Assembly: GCA_039977295.1 (NCBI GenBank)
Contig: JBDWDN010000012.1
Coordinates: 124,001 to 188,000 of the forward strand
Length of the DNA stretch: 64,000 bases
Source of the DNA: Hellea sp039977295
Lineage (GTDB): Bacteria; Pseudomonadota; Alphaproteobacteria; Caulobacterales; Maricaulaceae
Direction of reading: 5' to 3'
Shown here: piece by piece, positions 33,564 to 44,151 of the stretch
Layout of the letters: each line of letters begins with the position of its first letter
Numbering within the stretch: the first letter of the stretch is position 1
Translations under genes and position numbers: made by a program
Notes under the pieces: model-generated
Database searches by the model: none
Told to the model about the DNA's origin: nothing
What the model saw: the letters and a program-made list of their open reading frames with translations, nothing else

Positions 33564-34763
33564 ATGACAGCTGAACTCAAAGACTTTGCAAAAGACGCTG
33601 ATGCGTGGTTTGCGGAAAACACACCTGCGCCGCAAGATTTTATGTTGCCGCTGACTTTTATGGAAGTGGGAACAGATCAGCAATTTGAATTTCTGCGCGA
33701 TTGGCAGTGCAAAGTCTATGAGGCCGGATATCTGGGCGCGGCTTGGCCAAAGGAATATGGCGGCGGCGGTCTAAGCCAAGCCCATCAAGACGCGGCGACC
33801 AAAGCCATGAAGTCGCATAATGCGCCGATTATGTTCAACACGATTGGACTAGGCTGGGCGGGGCCGCTTATTTTAGATAGGGGCACTGAAGCCCATAAGA
33901 AAAAATATATCAAAGGTATCTTAAATGCCGATGACGTATGGTGTCAGGGGTTTTCGGAGCCTGAAAATGGCTCTGATTTGGGCAATGCGCAGCTTCGTGC
34001 AGTGCGAGACGGCGATGAGTATGTCTTGAATGGGTCTAAGATTTGGACGACCCATGGGCATTATGCCAAATATATGATTCTGCTTGCGCGGACAGATTTT
34101 GACGCGCCGAATAAATATGCGGGGCTGAGTTTCTTCCTGTCGCCCATGCGCGTGCCAGGTATCGAGACCCATAAAATTCGTAAGCTGACCGGCGAGCATG
34201 GCTTTACACAAACTTTCTTTACCGATGCCCGTATCCCAGCGGACGGCTTAATGGGCGATGAAGGCGCAGGCTGGCAAGTCGCGATGCAAACATTGATGTA
34301 TGAACGTAATGCAAAAGGCGGTCAGGCCGGCGGTTACTCCATCACGGAGATTGACCCGCTTGAAATTTTAGACTTGGCGCGTAATGCAGAGCGCGGCGGT
34401 AAGCCTGTCTTGGAAGACCCCGTTATTCGCGAACGTCTCGTTGATTTTATGATTGAAGCGCAAGCCAACAAACAAAATTTAAAGCGGGCCAAGCTACCGC
34501 CGCTTAACCAAGATTGCCCCCAAGCCATTCCGCTTATGGCCAAGTTGACAATGACCGAATACACGCGCGAGATAAATGAATTCGCGTTGAGCCTCCAAGG
34601 CACAAAAAGCGGCTATTATATCGGCGACCCCAATGCTGTTGATGACGGCTATTGGCACCGCGGATACTTAAATGCCTTCTCGGCGACGATTGGTGGCGGA
34701 ACGTCCCAAATTCAGCGTAATATTATTGGCGAGCATGCGCTTGGCCTCCCGAAAACACGGTAG
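33564..34763 (+). CDS. Acyl-CoA dehydrogenase, first of an adjacent pair
   Basis: 399 residues from ATG 33564; an earlier in-frame ATG lacks a ribosome site and adds 15 untypical residues. Family motifs: FSEPENGSDLGNAQLRA, the flavin/substrate segment LNGSKIWTTHGHYAKYM, and MYERNAKGG followed by the C-terminal helix with QRNIIGEHALGLPK. FAD-dependent alpha,beta-dehydrogenation of acyl-CoA is expected. The next acyl-CoA dehydrogenase gene begins 4 nt after its stop. Paired dehydrogenase genes of this size often form heteromers acting on bulky acyl-CoA, for example steroid side chains. Confidence 0.9.
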   Translation: MTAELKDFAKDADAWFAENTPAPQDFMLPLTFMEVGTDQQFEFLRDWQCKVYEAGYLGAAWPKEYGGGGLSQAHQDAATKAMKSHNAPIMFNTIGLGWAGPLILDRGTEAHKKKYIKGILNADDVWCQGFSEPENGSDLGNAQLRAVRDGDEYVLNGSKIWTTHGHYAKYMILLARTDFDAPNKYAGLSFFLSPMRVPGIETHKIRKLTGEHGFTQTFFTDARIPADGLMGDEGAGWQVAMQTLMYERNAKGGQAGGYSITEIDPLEILDLARNAERGGKPVLEDPVIRERLVDFMIEAQANKQNLKRAKLPPLNQDCPQAIPLMAKLTMTEYTREINEFALSLQGTKSGYYIGDPNAVDDGYWHRGYLNAFSATIGGGTSQIQRNIIGEHALGLPKTR

Positions 34764-34767
34764 AGAT

Positions 34768-35892
34768 ATGAGCAATTTAGGACAGATAGGATTTACCGAA
34801 GAGCAGATCGATATGCTCTGTGTGGCAGAGAGCTTTTGCCGCGAGAAATCGCCCATGGACAAAGTAAGATCGCTAATAACAAGCGAGCTTGGATATGACG
34901 CAGATGTCTGGGCCGAGATGGGGGCTTTGGGGTGGTTAGCCATTGCCATTCCAGAAGAATATGGCGGCGTTGGCTTGTCCATGACCGAAGTTGTGCCCGT
35001 CGCTGAGCAGATGGGCCGGCGCATGATGCACACACCTTTTGGGTCCACCACTTTGGCGGCGCAGACTGTAATCATGGGCGGAACAGAGGTGCAGAAGGCC
35101 GAAATATTACCAAAAATTGCCGAAGGGGCAGCTGCGACTCTGGCACTAAGTGAGGGTAATAGCGATTGGGACCTCACGAATATATCGACGGCCGCAACGC
35201 GCGATAAAGAGGGCTATGCCCTGTCTGGCACTAAGACATTTGTGGCTGATCTGAAGACGGCGCAATGGATTATAACCAGCGTGAAACTTGACGGCAAAGC
35301 CGCTCTTGCCATCATAGACAAAGCGGCAATCCCAGAAAGCGCCATACGCCGCGAAATTATCATTGACGAAACCAAGCGCAGCTTTGAGCTTAATCTGGAC
35401 CGCGTCTTGATCGGCGCCGCAGATATTATGGACCCCGCCAACACGCAGGCGGCTCTCACGCATATCCATCTCGCGGCGAACCTATTAGCCGCCGCTGAGC
35501 TTACAGGCGCCTGCCAATCCTGCATCGATTATACCGTGGAATATCTGGGCACGCGCAAGCAATTTGGAAAGTTCATCGGAGCCTTTCAAGCGCTCAAACA
35601 CCCAACAGTTGATGCTTTTGTCGATTATCAAAAATCTCGCTCATTGCTTTACACCGCCGCTTACAATTTCAATAAACAAGGCGAAGGTGAGGTCGCGGTG
35701 CGTATAGCTAAATCCAAAGCCGAAGAATCGCTGTCTTTTGCGGCTGACCGGTCAATTCAGTTTCATGGCGGCTTCGGATTTACCTATGACTGTGACGCGC
35801 AGCTTTATCGCCGCCGCGCAATCTTTCACGCGAGCCAATATGGCGATGCGCGCTATCATAAACAGAAATTGGCTGATTTATTGTTGGGGTAG
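34768..35892 (+). CDS. Acyl-CoA dehydrogenase, second of the pair
   Basis: 374 residues from ATG 34768; longer in-frame starts overlap the preceding gene. It is a shorter, more divergent member: PEEYGGVGLSMTEVVPVAEQMG, SGTKTFVADLKTAQWIITS, and the C-terminal LGTRKQFGKFIGAFQALKH and QFHGGFGFTYDCDAQLYRRR. The 4-nt spacing to the first dehydrogenase gene indicates coexpression and possibly a heteromeric enzyme. No terminator was recognised after it; the 141 nt before RTX gene 3 hold no clear motif. Confidence 0.9.
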   Translation: MSNLGQIGFTEEQIDMLCVAESFCREKSPMDKVRSLITSELGYDADVWAEMGALGWLAIAIPEEYGGVGLSMTEVVPVAEQMGRRMMHTPFGSTTLAAQTVIMGGTEVQKAEILPKIAEGAAATLALSEGNSDWDLTNISTAATRDKEGYALSGTKTFVADLKTAQWIITSVKLDGKAALAIIDKAAIPESAIRREIIIDETKRSFELNLDRVLIGAADIMDPANTQAALTHIHLAANLLAAAELTGACQSCIDYTVEYLGTRKQFGKFIGAFQALKHPTVDAFVDYQKSRSLLYTAAYNFNKQGEGEVAVRIAKSKAEESLSFAADRSIQFHGGFGFTYDCDAQLYRRRAIFHASQYGDARYHKQKLADLLLG

Positions 35893-36033
35893 TGCTCTGG
35901 GGTCTACTCGCGCCAGAAAATTAATCTTTGCTTAAGGTGCAATTGTGCTTTATGATTCTCTGTATTGTGGGCGCAATCTGGTTTAATATTCATAAGTGAT
36001 AGGTCCACACCAAATATTAGGTGAGGGATAATC

Positions 36034-39000
36034 ATGTATTTTTTTAAGTCATTGTCATTAAGCGAGAACTTTGAATTTGAAGGGCTTGATCTAACATATC
36101 TCAAGCAAAGCTTGGGAGATACGGCCTCAGTTTTTCACGCAGTTCCTGCGCCATTTTTCTTGGCTGCCCCGAAGCCCGTGGGCCCTCTATTCGCAGTGAT
36201 TACAGGGTCTTCAGGGAATGACACCTTAGACGGCACGGTTGATGCTGATACGATTGACGGCCTTGAGGGTGACGACGTTATCAACGGCTTTGGTGGTGAC
36301 GACATACTGACAGGCGGATCTGGTAATGACGTTGTTAATGGCGGTGATGGGAATGATGAGTTAATTGATAATAACGGCACAGGTCCAGGCGACCGCTTTG
36401 ATGTCTATGACGGCGGTGCTGGAATTGATACCTTACGGGTTGAGGTGAATTGGGGCGGGGGTGTTGTATTTGATTTCTCAACGGGTGAGCAGCGCAGTAT
36501 CTCTACGGGATCTGTCTATGATACCTATGTCAATATTGAAAACATAAGTGTTGGCGGAAGTTCTACCGTGATCGGCGATGCTAATGATAATGTCATCACA
36601 GCATTTGAAACGAGTGCCATCAATAATATCAATGATTTTTCTGGGGGCGGCGGTAATGACACTATCAGCGCAGGTCTTGGTGATGACCTCATCAATGGCG
36701 GCAGCGGTGCCGATACGCTAGATGGCGGGGCAGGAAATGATACGCTGAGCTATGCGGGCTCAATGGCTGGCGTGACCATTAATCTAAGCGCAGCAACGGC
36801 ATCTGGTGGTGATGCGAGCGGCGATGTTTTCTCTAATTTTGAGAATATTTTAGGCTCGGCTTTTGCAGATACGCTTACAGGGGATACAAATAATAACACG
36901 ATTGATGGCGGAGCCGGCGACGACTCTATCACAGGCGGCGGAGGTACAGAACAACTTCTCGGCGGCGATGGAAACGACCTCATATTCTCTAGCGGTATTG
37001 GGTCACAATTTTCAACGCTGAGCGGTGGAGGCGGAAATGATACGCTCTTCCTTGGCGGCGATATGCTCAATGGCGACGGCGCTGATGGCGGGGATGGGTT
37101 TGATGTTATCACCTTTTCAACAATTTACACGGCCGCTTATGCGATCAATGGCGGGGCAGATATCGACTTGTTGAGCGCCGATAATCAGTCAGGAAATCTG
37201 GAGATTGACCTCGCTGCAGGCCGCATGAACTATGTGGGAACAACAGATTCCTTTAGTGAGTCTGTTATTAGCAACATTGAAAATGTTCGCGGCGGGACTG
37301 GCAATGACATATTGACCGGCGATGCCAATGATAATCAACTGGAAGGCGATCAAGGCGATGACATCATTGATGGCGGGGCCGGTAATGACACGGCGGTCTA
37401 TCTCTATGCGCTATCAGCTGTAACCGTCGATTTGAATGATGCCAGCGCCCAAGATACGGGCGGGGCAGGAATCGACACGTTGAGCAGTATTGAAAATTTG
37501 ACCGGGTCCGATTTTAACGACTCTCTTATCGGAAATGTGAATGATAATGTTCTTAGTGGATTTTTAGGTGATGACATTCTGGATGGTGGTGTTGGCGATG
37601 ATATTCTCAATGGTGACCAGGGCTCGGATACAGCCGACTTCACCCTTGCAACATTAGGGGTCACAGTTGATCTGAATATCCAAGGCGTCGCCCAAAATAC
37701 ATGGGGGATGGATATGGATACGCTTATATCTATTGAGAATATTAGCGGGTCCGCTCATGATGATGTCATAACGGGCGATGCAGGCGATAACGTGCTTAGC
37801 GGCGCTGGCGGAAATGACCTGATCGAAGGCGGCGCAGGGGCTGATATTATAGATGGCGGCAGCGGTGTTGATACCGTGTCTTATGCCGGATCGGCGGAGG
37901 CCGTATTTCTCGGGCTTGGCGGTGTTGGTTTTAGTGGTGATGCCGAAGGGGATGTTGTTTTGAACGTCGAAAATATTGTTGGGTCTGCCTTTAACGACAG
38001 CCTTACGGGCGATGCGAATGACAATGTTTTGGATGGCGGTGATGGCGGCGATAATCTTGTTGGATCAGACGGAAATGATACCTTAAACGGCGAAGGAGGC
38101 GACGATTTCCTGCGAGGAGATTTGGGAGCTGATATCTTAAATGGCGGCGCTGGCTCTGATGGCCTAGAAGGCGGTGAAGGTGACGATATTCTTAATGGGG
38201 GTGACGGTAATGACTCCCTCGAAGGCGGTTTAGGACAAGATACGCTGACGGGCGGCGCGGGTTGCGATGCCTTCATTTTTGATATGTATGCCGATAGCGG
38301 CATTGGCATGAATGCCGATGTGATTACTGATTTCGCGCTCGGCGATACAATCCGTGTCAGTGAATATCTCGGCGTCGCGCGTGATCCCTTGATTGGAGAA
38401 ATTCTAAACTTTCTGGGAACAAGCGCTTTTACATCGGGCGGTAGTCCTGAACTCCGCTATGAGAAAATTGCTGGCCAGACTCTGATACAAATGGATTCGA
38501 ATGGAGATGGTATCGTTGATTCCGAAATTGTCATTCAAAGCGGTGAATTTGATCTACGCTTGACCAATGAGGGTGTGCCGCGCCTTGAAGTAGACTCAGC
38601 TTTAACTGTCTCTACGCCGGATGGCGACAAAGTCATCGGCACCAATGGCAATGATATTTTAGTCGGCAGCGCCATGAATGACTCCCTGCGGGGCCTTGCA
38701 GGGGATGATACCATAGATGCAGGCGCGGGTGATGATTTCATCAGCGGCGGTTCGGGTAATGATATTGTCGATGGCGGCGACGGATTTGATACGATCACTT
38801 ATTTTGGTGATGCCGCAGTTGATCTTACGATTACAGATACATCTGTCTTTGACGCCGTTTCAGGCGAAACAGATATGCTGTCCAATATGGAACGCATCAC
38901 GCATTCACAACGTCTCGCGGCGCCATCTGATGATACGCTGGATGCCTCTGCAGCAACTGTGATTGTAGGCCTTTATGGCGGCCGGGGGAATGATATCCTG

Positions 39001-42000
39001 ATTGGCGGCTCTAATAATGATATTATCGAAGGAGATATCGGGACGGACACGTTGACAGGCGGCCTCGGCGCTGACCGCTTCATGTTTGATTACGTCGCTG
39101 AAATTCAAAACGATGTCATCACAGATTTTGAAGCCGGCGATACCATTGAATTCACCTTAATTGAATTTATCGAAGGCGTCGATTTGACATGGCTAGACAC
39201 TGCCGCTTTTACAGGACTCGCAGGGGAGTTTCGGTCTGTCGCCAGCGGCGGGCAAACGGTCTTTGAATTTGATTTCGATGGGGATACAGTCGCAGATCAA
39301 TTTATAACGCTATTAGGCGGCGAGTTCACCTTCTTTGAAACGCAAGCTGGCTTGTTGCGCTTTGGTATAAATTCAGCCGCCCCTACATCAGGCGATGACA
39401 CCATCATAGGGACAAATGGTGACGATATTCTCGATGGCTTAGCCGGTAACGACACCATTCAAGGTCTTGATGGAGATGACATCATAACAGGCGGGGAAGG
39501 GGCTGACGTTATGGATGGCGGGGCTGGTTCTGATACACTCAGCTATTCTGGGTCTGCTGCGGCTGTTAATGCCAACCTAAATATCGGAGCCTTCTCAGGC
39601 GGAGATGCTGCGGGTGACAGCGCAACGAATTTTGAAAACCTCATTGGGTCAGCCTTTGATGATATTTTAATCGGAGATGCGGGTGACAATACGATTGAAG
39701 GCGGCGCGGGCACTGACGTTATGGATGCCGGAGTTGGTATTGATACGCTCAGCTATGCAGGATCGTCGGCAGGTGTAACCGCGAATTTGGGGTCAGGATC
39801 TTATTCAGGCGGCGACGCGGCGGGCGATGTCGCAAGCAATTTTGAAAACCTTGAGGGGTCTGAATTTGCGGATATCCTAACGGGCGACGCTTCGGACAAT
39901 ACGCTCAGCGGCCTTGGCGGTAACGATGTTTTGGATGGCGGCGACGGCAATGACGCCCTTAGCGGCGGTGAAGGCGATGATGTTATTATCGCAGGTCTTG
40001 GCAATAACGCTGTTGATGGCGGCGCAGGGCTGGATATTCTTTCTTTTGCCAATGCTACGTCTGCAATTAGCTTATTTACGCTCGATGATGGAACAGCAAT
40101 AGACGTGAGCGCTCAAGGGCTTGGCATAGAAACGATTGCGTCTATTGAAGGCGTAATAGGATCAGACTTTGACGATTTTATTGTCTTCTCGACAAACTCT
40201 ACGGATATGCGTTCGCTATATTTTGACGGCGGCGCAGGGGATGACTTTATTCGCAGCGGCAATGGCAATGACGAAATCTATGGCGGTGACGGTGATGATA
40301 ACCTTCGCGGTAATGGCGGCGATGACATGCTCTTTGGCGGTAATGGTGATGACTTTATGCGTTCGGATGCGGGCGTCGATACATTTGACGGCGGCGCGGG
40401 CTTTGACCGGATTAGTTTCTTCAATATAAATGCCACGCAGGGCGCGATTGCTGATTTAAGAACTGGAATTATTACCAATGACGGTTTTGGAAATATGGAG
40501 ACCTTTGTAGGTATTGAGGGTCTCGGCGCGGGAACGGCCTATGCCGACCTGATAGATGGTGATGATAATGATAATATCCTTCTAGCAGCCGGTTTTGGGG
40601 ATACTATTAATGGCTATGCAGGCAATGATATTGTCCAAGGGGATTCTGGCGGCACCTATGATGGCGGTGCGGGAACGGATAGCTTCACAATCATTGGCGG
40701 TGATCGTCTAATCATCGACACTGACTCGGACGGATTCGCTGAGTTTGAGAGCCAAACCGTTGGCGTCAATGTTGACTTGCAAAGCGGAGTTATTTCCGAA
40801 GATGGTTATGGCGGGACCGGCACGGCTATAAATTTTGAAAACCTATTTGGCGGATCATTTGATGACACCCTTTACGGCACGTCCGGAGCAAATGACATTG
40901 GCGGTGGCCAGGGCAATGATTTCATTGATGGCCGCGGCGGAGATGACACGCTGACAGGCGGTTTGGGTGACGATATTCTCATTGGGGGGGCTGGCGCAGA
41001 TGTGATTGACGGCGGGGACGGCATTGACCTTGCTAGCTATACAGTCTCAAGCGCGGGTGTCAGTATCAACCTAGCGGCAGGCACGGCCTCTGGCGGTGAC
41101 GCGGCAGGCGATATATTGACCAATATTGAAGACCTGGCAGGCTCATCATTTGCAGACACACTTATTGGCGATACGAACGTCAATAATATCTTCGGCGAAG
41201 CCGGCGATGATATAATTCAAACCGGGGCTGGCATTGACAGCGTTGAAGCAGGCGCGGGCAATGATACCGTTATTTGGGACGGCGCAAATGGCGACTTTGA
41301 AGGCGGCGAAATATATGATGGCGGCGACGGTAATGATACGATTGTTGTAAGCGGCGCAGCGTTCGTCGGTGGGTGGAATGCGATACCTGGCACTATAATC
41401 GTTAATCTCGCAACAGGTGAGATCCGCGATATCACGGATACAACAGTTTTGGCGACGGCTGTGAATTTCGAAAATTTCGATGGATCCGCAACAACATCGG
41501 GCGTCGAAGTTATTATTGGAACGGGCGGAGACAATGTCATCTCGACGGCGGCCTCTTCGCAAGCTTTCTTATTCGGCCTGAGCGGTAATGATACGCTGAC
41601 AACAGGCAGTGGGAATGACCAGATTACGGGCGGCGAGGGCGCAGACATCATGGATGGCGGAGCAGGTACTGATGAGCTCTCCTATGATAATGATGCCTCC
41701 ACTGCTACGTCGGGCGTAACCGTGAACCTAGCTGCGGCCACAGCCTCAGGCGGTGACGCAGAGGGCGACGTCTTCACTAACTTTGAAAATCTGAGAGGGT
41801 CCAGCTTTAACGATAATCTAACCGGCGACGCAAATATAAACGTCATTAACGGCGGCGACGGCGAAGACATTCTAGATGGCGGGGCGGGTGATGATACGCT
41901 AAATGGCGGCGCAGGCGGCGACGTCTTAATTGGCGGCGCTGGCGCTGATGTCCTTGACGGCGGCGATAGTGAAGATCAGGCGAATTATGCCGCGTCCAGC

Positions 42001-44064
42001 GCGGCTGTTACCGTCAACCTTCTGACTGGGATTGGTCTTGGCGGTGACGCTGAGGGAGATACGCTCTTAAATATCGAGGCCCTTCGTGGATCTGACTTTG
42101 ACGATGTCTTGACCGGCAGCGAAGTCTTTAACAATATTTTCGGGGGCGCAGGTGATGATGTTATTGATGCCGGCGACGGTGATGATTTGGTTCAAGGCGG
42201 GGCCGGTGCCGATACAATGGATGGCGGAGCGGGCATTGATACGCTAAGCTATTCTGAGTCTGCTACTAGCGTAAACGTCAACCTTGCAACGGGCCTCGGC
42301 AGCGGCGGCGATGCTGCTGGGGATGTTTTTTCTAACTTTGAAAACCTGATCGGCTCTTTCTTTGCCAATGATGTCTTAACGGGCGACGCAGGCAATAACG
42401 TCATAGACGGTAATTCAGGGAATGACCGCCTAGATGGCGGCGCGGGTGATGACACTCTTCTTGGCGGTGAGGGTGCAGACACGCTTCTTGGCGGCGCAGG
42501 CGCTGACAGCCATGATGGCGGCGCAGGCTTTGATACAGTTGATTATCGCGGCGCGACGTCACGCGTTGTTGTTGACGCCACAGACACAGGCACCGTTGGC
42601 GATGCGGCTGGAGATAGTTACACATCAATAGAGCGTTTTTACGGATCAGACTTTAACGACATCATCACGGGCACAGACGCTAATGAGTTCTTCTATGGCG
42701 AGGATGGTAATGACCAGATTAATGCGGGGGGCGGTATTGACCGTCTTTACGGCGGCGACGGCAATGACGTCATGCGCGGCGACGCTGGAAATGATCAGCT
42801 CTACGGCTCAGCAGGGTCTGATCAACTCAATGGCGGGACAGGCTTTGATATTGCCAATTACGGCTTTGCAAGCTCTGCTGTAACCGTGAACCTTGCCTCT
42901 GGCGGGACTGTTGGCGACGCCGCAGGTGATACCTATTTTGGCGTTGAAGCCGTTTATGGCTCTGACTTTAATGATACATTGACCGGCAATAGCAGCAGTA
43001 ATGAGCTACGAGGCGGCGAAGGTGATGACATCATTAATGGCGGCGCCGGCGGTGACAGACTGCACGGCGAAGAAGGCGCAGACGCCTTTGATGGCGGCAC
43101 AGGTATTGACCGTGTCTATTACAGCACAGCATCATCCGGCGTTGAGCTCAACCTTATCACAGGCGGCACGGGTGGCGATGCTGCAGGTGATAGCTTTGTC
43201 TCTATTGAGTGGGTTTTTGGATCGAGTTTTGACGACGTAATCACAGGTGATGCGGGGAATAACCGTTTGTCAGGTGATGACGGGAATGATGTGCTTGACG
43301 GCGGCGCAGGCAATGATCGCCTCTTAGGAGGTGACGGGAATGACACCCTTATTGGCGGTGACGGCGTTGATACAATTTTCGGCCAAGACGGTGATGACGC
43401 CATGTTTGGCGGCGATAGTAATGACTTCTTCTTTGGCGGCGCAGGCGCGGATAGTCATGACGGCGGCGCGGGGCTCGATACGGTTTCTTACCTCGGTTCG
43501 GCAGCTGGCGTGATCGTCAATATGCAGACAGGCGGAACAGGCGGCGACGCAGCTGGCGATAGTTATGTCAGTGTCGAGCGTATCTTTGGCTCTGGCCATG
43601 ATGACGCGCTTATGGGCTCTGACGGCAATGATACGCTCCTCGGCAATGGCGGCTCTGACTACCTAGCTGGCGGACTTGGCAATGACAGCATGAATGGCGG
43701 CGCAGGCGTGGATAGCTTTGGGTATGACACAACCCAAGACGGCGCAGATGTCATAAATGGGTTCACCACAAATGAAGTCATCTTCATTCTGGGCAGCGAC
43801 CCTAATTTTGACAGCTTTGCAGAAATCCAAGCGGCGGGCACTGACGCCGGCGCAAATGTTGTTTTCAATTTTGGCGGCGGAAACACGCTAACCCTTATTG
43901 GCCAAAACCTAGCTGACTTAGATGCAAGCAACTTTGATTTCACCATGGCAGCAGAAGGCTTAACGGATAAAGAAATAGGAGCTTTCGCTTCAGAAGCGCC
44001 GCAAGACTTTGCCGATCAGCAAGACGACGCCATGGCGATGTTTGACATGGATGCGTTGATTTAA
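36034..44064 (+). CDS. RTX protein 3: 2676-residue Ca2+-binding repeat protein
   Basis: 2676 residues, GAGGGA before the ATG. It consists almost entirely of GGxGxDxxx RTX nonapeptides in clusters, alternating with about ten modules of the type LSYAGSxAGVTVNL-SGGDAxGD-NFENLxGSxFxDxLTGD. Two internal sections resemble the M10-peptidase C-terminal form (FIFDMYADSGIGMNADVITDF and FMFDYVAEIQNDVITDFEAGD). There are no FG-GAP units. The last 700 residues match the C-terminal module of RTX1 and RTX2, and the end is MFDMDALI. No signal peptide is seen, so type I secretion is expected. Probably a giant surface or secreted adhesin; no catalytic domain was found. Confidence 0.9.
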   Translation: MYFFKSLSLSENFEFEGLDLTYLKQSLGDTASVFHAVPAPFFLAAPKPVGPLFAVITGSSGNDTLDGTVDADTIDGLEGDDVINGFGGDDILTGGSGNDVVNGGDGNDELIDNNGTGPGDRFDVYDGGAGIDTLRVEVNWGGGVVFDFSTGEQRSISTGSVYDTYVNIENISVGGSSTVIGDANDNVITAFETSAINNINDFSGGGGNDTISAGLGDDLINGGSGADTLDGGAGNDTLSYAGSMAGVTINLSAATASGGDASGDVFSNFENILGSAFADTLTGDTNNNTIDGGAGDDSITGGGGTEQLLGGDGNDLIFSSGIGSQFSTLSGGGGNDTLFLGGDMLNGDGADGGDGFDVITFSTIYTAAYAINGGADIDLLSADNQSGNLEIDLAAGRMNYVGTTDSFSESVISNIENVRGGTGNDILTGDANDNQLEGDQGDDIIDGGAGNDTAVYLYALSAVTVDLNDASAQDTGGAGIDTLSSIENLTGSDFNDSLIGNVNDNVLSGFLGDDILDGGVGDDILNGDQGSDTADFTLATLGVTVDLNIQGVAQNTWGMDMDTLISIENISGSAHDDVITGDAGDNVLSGAGGNDLIEGGAGADIIDGGSGVDTVSYAGSAEAVFLGLGGVGFSGDAEGDVVLNVENIVGSAFNDSLTGDANDNVLDGGDGGDNLVGSDGNDTLNGEGGDDFLRGDLGADILNGGAGSDGLEGGEGDDILNGGDGNDSLEGGLGQDTLTGGAGCDAFIFDMYADSGIGMNADVITDFALGDTIRVSEYLGVARDPLIGEILNFLGTSAFTSGGSPELRYEKIAGQTLIQMDSNGDGIVDSEIVIQSGEFDLRLTNEGVPRLEVDSALTVSTPDGDKVIGTNGNDILVGSAMNDSLRGLAGDDTIDAGAGDDFISGGSGNDIVDGGDGFDTITYFGDAAVDLTITDTSVFDAVSGETDMLSNMERITHSQRLAAPSDDTLDASAATVIVGLYGGRGNDILIGGSNNDIIEGDIGTDTLTGGLGADRFMFDYVAEIQNDVITDFEAGDTIEFTLIEFIEGVDLTWLDTAAFTGLAGEFRSVASGGQTVFEFDFDGDTVADQFITLLGGEFTFFETQAGLLRFGINSAAPTSGDDTIIGTNGDDILDGLAGNDTIQGLDGDDIITGGEGADVMDGGAGSDTLSYSGSAAAVNANLNIGAFSGGDAAGDSATNFENLIGSAFDDILIGDAGDNTIEGGAGTDVMDAGVGIDTLSYAGSSAGVTANLGSGSYSGGDAAGDVASNFENLEGSEFADILTGDASDNTLSGLGGNDVLDGGDGNDALSGGEGDDVIIAGLGNNAVDGGAGLDILSFANATSAISLFTLDDGTAIDVSAQGLGIETIASIEGVIGSDFDDFIVFSTNSTDMRSLYFDGGAGDDFIRSGNGNDEIYGGDGDDNLRGNGGDDMLFGGNGDDFMRSDAGVDTFDGGAGFDRISFFNINATQGAIADLRTGIITNDGFGNMETFVGIEGLGAGTAYADLIDGDDNDNILLAAGFGDTINGYAGNDIVQGDSGGTYDGGAGTDSFTIIGGDRLIIDTDSDGFAEFESQTVGVNVDLQSGVISEDGYGGTGTAINFENLFGGSFDDTLYGTSGANDIGGGQGNDFIDGRGGDDTLTGGLGDDILIGGAGADVIDGGDGIDLASYTVSSAGVSINLAAGTASGGDAAGDILTNIEDLAGSSFADTLIGDTNVNNIFGEAGDDIIQTGAGIDSVEAGAGNDTVIWDGANGDFEGGEIYDGGDGNDTIVVSGAAFVGGWNAIPGTIIVNLATGEIRDITDTTVLATAVNFENFDGSATTSGVEVIIGTGGDNVISTAASSQAFLFGLSGNDTLTTGSGNDQITGGEGADIMDGGAGTDELSYDNDASTATSGVTVNLAAATASGGDAEGDVFTNFENLRGSSFNDNLTGDANINVINGGDGEDILDGGAGDDTLNGGAGGDVLIGGAGADVLDGGDSEDQANYAASSAAVTVNLLTGIGLGGDAEGDTLLNIEALRGSDFDDVLTGSEVFNNIFGGAGDDVIDAGDGDDLVQGGAGADTMDGGAGIDTLSYSESATSVNVNLATGLGSGGDAAGDVFSNFENLIGSFFANDVLTGDAGNNVIDGNSGNDRLDGGAGDDTLLGGEGADTLLGGAGADSHDGGAGFDTVDYRGATSRVVVDATDTGTVGDAAGDSYTSIERFYGSDFNDIITGTDANEFFYGEDGNDQINAGGGIDRLYGGDGNDVMRGDAGNDQLYGSAGSDQLNGGTGFDIANYGFASSAVTVNLASGGTVGDAAGDTYFGVEAVYGSDFNDTLTGNSSSNELRGGEGDDIINGGAGGDRLHGEEGADAFDGGTGIDRVYYSTASSGVELNLITGGTGGDAAGDSFVSIEWVFGSSFDDVITGDAGNNRLSGDDGNDVLDGGAGNDRLLGGDGNDTLIGGDGVDTIFGQDGDDAMFGGDSNDFFFGGAGADSHDGGAGLDTVSYLGSAAGVIVNMQTGGTGGDAAGDSYVSVERIFGSGHDDALMGSDGNDTLLGNGGSDYLAGGLGNDSMNGGAGVDSFGYDTTQDGADVINGFTTNEVIFILGSDPNFDSFAEIQAAGTDAGANVVFNFGGGNTLTLIGQNLADLDASNFDFTMAAEGLTDKEIGAFASEAPQDFADQQDDAMAMFDMDALI

Positions 44065-44126
44065 CGCCAAAACCTTACCCCTCAGAGTCTCGATTGCTGT
44101 GAGGGATTAAGATCATACTCTATGGC

Positions 44127-44151
44127 CGCAAGCGCTCAATAAGCGCTTGCG
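44127..44151. promoter_or_regulatory. 10-bp hairpin upstream of metY-like operon
   Basis: CGCAAGCGCT (44127-44136) pairs perfectly with AGCGCTTGCG (44142-44151) around CAATA. An outer ATACTC/GAGTAT pair extends it imperfectly to about 44116-44162. It lies 76 nt before the metY-like ATG and 60 nt after the RTX3 stop. No T run follows, so it could be a terminator without a tail, an operator or a leader-RNA structure. It does not match the SAM-II riboswitch consensus that I know. Confidence 0.45.

Noticed and set aside
25869..44064. Short direct DNA repeats resembling a CRISPR or satellite array
   Set aside because: They are the codons of FG-GAP and RTX repeats within long open frames, with variable spacing and no constant spacers.
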